This document shows, one piece after another, positions 62,978 through 64,000 of a DNA stretch of 64,000 bases. Below the pieces are notes generated by a model, which worked only from the letters and a program-made list of their open reading frames with translations, was not told where the DNA came from and made no database searches. Both the position numbers and the translations under genes were made by a program. Source of the DNA: Fodinibius salinus. Lineage in GTDB: Bacteria; Bacteroidota; Rhodothermia; Balneolales; Balneolaceae. The DNA lies in NCBI RefSeq assembly GCF_008124865.1, contig NZ_VNHY01000002.1, positions 310,001-374,000 on the forward strand, written 5' to 3'. Position 1 is the stretch's first letter; each line of letters begins with the position of its first letter.

Positions 62978-63579
62978 TTATACACTGAATTAAATAATGA
63001 ATTCACCCTCCTGAAAAACCAAGTGCTTTTTTGTGGATTTTTGTCATTGCTTACATAAGATAATTGCACAAGTCCATTCTGGTCAATAACTAACATAATA
63101 GGTACGGTCACTTGTTTTTCGTTTATCGGAATTAGTTGACTTAAATCATCTATAGAAACCATTTTCAACTTTTTACCAACTAATTTATTAATATCATATC
63201 TCATCCCAATATCTAAGACCGTAATCGCTTTTGAATAATCTTGAGCTAACTTTTTGAGCTTGGGCAATTCTAACTCTATCGAAGCAGGACAATATGACTT
63301 TGGGAACAAAGTAATTAATTGAAGCTCAGACCTATTTTTTGATAGCAGTAATTTATCAACAAAGATATTTTTATTTGTCTGGCTGAAAATCACCTTTTGC
63401 TTAATTTCCTTGGCCGTTTTGTCATTATTTATGTCACTACTTGTTATAAATAAGAAATAACAATTTAGTGAAAATAACGCTGCCACTGCTAACCACAATT
63501 TAACATTATGAGTGAGTTTTGACTTAAACATGTTATTGAATTTGTTGAGATTCAAAACAACTACGTGATTCCACAGCAA
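62974..63579 (-). CDS. Membrane-anchored thioredoxin-fold-like protein
   Basis: 201 residues (or 185 from an internal ATG at 63531): a membrane helix (LWLAVAALFSLNCYFLFI) and an extracytoplasmic domain with an LQLITLFPKSYCPASIELEL block, a strand ITVLDIGM, and TVPIMLVIDQNGLVQLSYV with the cis-Pro of thioredoxin folds. Only one Cys (SYC) sits where CxxC would be, so a redox function is doubtful; it may be a scaffold or a peroxiredoxin-like protein. Two bases separate it from the upstream propeller gene. Confidence 0.6.
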   Translation of the reverse strand: MLWNHVVVLNLNKFNNMFKSKLTHNVKLWLAVAALFSLNCYFLFITSSDINNDKTAKEIKQKVIFSQTNKNIFVDKLLLSKNRSELQLITLFPKSYCPASIELELPKLKKLAQDYSKAITVLDIGMRYDINKLVGKKLKMVSIDDLSQLIPINEKQVTVPIMLVIDQNGLVQLSYVSNDKNPQKSTWFFRRVNSLFNSVYK

Positions 63580-63581
63580 TG

Positions 63582-64000
63582 TTAATTTGGCAATTTGTAA
63601 ACAGCCAGCCTGCGATTATCATTTTTAGAATCCCATTCAATTACAAATATCTTAGTATCAGACATCGTAAAATCCTCCACCGGATGGTTAAAAATATAAG
63701 ACCGTAAATAACCCCCATCCTCAATATTATAAGTATCCAAACAATAATACCATGAGTTTTTATTGCCTGAAAAACCAGCATAAAGCTTATTATTCCGCAC
63801 CCACACATCTCCGCTCACGCGACGTGCATCATCAGAACGAGTATACCATTTTCCATCTTTGGTAACCATTGGTTCTTTGTTCGGTTCAAAAGACTGGACA
63901 CTACGTGAAAATATAATGCTACCTCCAGAATCGTACTTTCGGATGTAATTTTTATAAGAACCTACGATAAAAAGGTTCTCATTATGGCAGGTTACCTCTC
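63582..64000 (-). CDS. 6-bladed beta-propeller protein, C-terminal part (5' end outside window)
   Basis: The frame is open from the window edge to 63582: NLFIVGSYKNYIRKYDSGGS, SRDD-type repeat (WYTRSDDARRVSGDVWVRN) and KIFVIEWDSKNDNRRLAVYK. The alternating strand pattern with KYDSGG and YKLPN end is that of the propellers at 53327 and 54562. First visible gene of the operon leading to the thioredoxin-like protein and signal peptidase. Confidence 0.72.
   Translation of the reverse strand, partial: EVTCHNENLFIVGSYKNYIRKYDSGGSIIFSRSVQSFEPNKEPMVTKDGKWYTRSDDARRVSGDVWVRNNKLYAGFSGNKNSWYYCLDTYNIEDGGYLRSYIFNHPVEDFTMSDTKIFVIEWDSKNDNRRLAVYKLPN

Noticed and set aside
1-64000. CRISPR arrays, rRNA genes, intact tRNAs, transposases or integrases
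   Set aside because: None seen on either strand; island borders are inferred only from the tRNA fragment.

Overview
The window looks like a chromosomal metal-resistance island of a Gram-negative bacterium of the FCB group, most likely Balneolota or a close relative. The support is a mix of SHOCT, DUF302, DUF5676 and GDCCVxC small proteins, outer-membrane TolC/PcoB proteins, 6-bladed beta-propeller lipoproteins, and many starts with weak or no Shine-Dalgarno sequence. The lineage call is inference; no rRNA or other phylogenetic marker is present.

Region 1 (1-33.3 kb, almost all on the + strand) handles copper and other soft metals. It holds the end of a Zn/Cd-type P-ATPase, a CopB-type Cu-ATPase with a PII-like protein, a DUF302 protein, Met-rich and SHOCT/DUF5676 membrane mini-proteins, an archaeal-type (type II) GAPDH, and an unusual ATP-cone gene set (ATP-cone-Mrr nuclease, glutaredoxin-like protein, ATP-cone-glycoamylase). 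Further on are a Met-rich cytochrome c, a patatin, an MFS exporter, a CusRS-like two-component system, CopA/CopB (PcoA/PcoB) homologues, an ArsP_1-family permease, and a CusCBA pump with a second PII-like protein. It ends with a MerR-type regulator beside two tiny Cys-rich proteins. Seven promoters here share one element: an 11-bp direct repeat (TTTAAG[C/G]TTnn then TTTAAG) placed 10-11 bp before a TATAAT-like -10. That is a candidate regulon of the local OmpR-family regulator.

Region 2 (33.3-42.4 kb) is a self-contained CzcCBA divalent-cation efflux cassette with its own two-component system. It is bounded on the left by a 3' tRNA-Arg(UCG)-like fragment and on the right by a weaker look-alike, each followed by a strong terminator-like hairpin, which suggests an integrated cassette. 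No integrase is visible.

Region 3 (42.6-52.8 kb) is a cluster of sensor histidine kinases (HisKA_2 and HisKA types with GAF/PAS domains) with no response regulator. It includes an RsbQ-like hydrolase overlapping a PAS-histidine kinase, and one multi-PAS kinase interrupted by an in-frame TAG.

Region 4 (53.3-64 kb) is AT-rich, apart from an RND pump and its adaptor. It holds 6-bladed beta-propeller genes (two broken by frameshifts, one with an odd start), a small secreted Cys protein, a thioredoxin-like anchored protein, a type I signal peptidase, and a decayed stretch lying between the RND adaptor and its pump.
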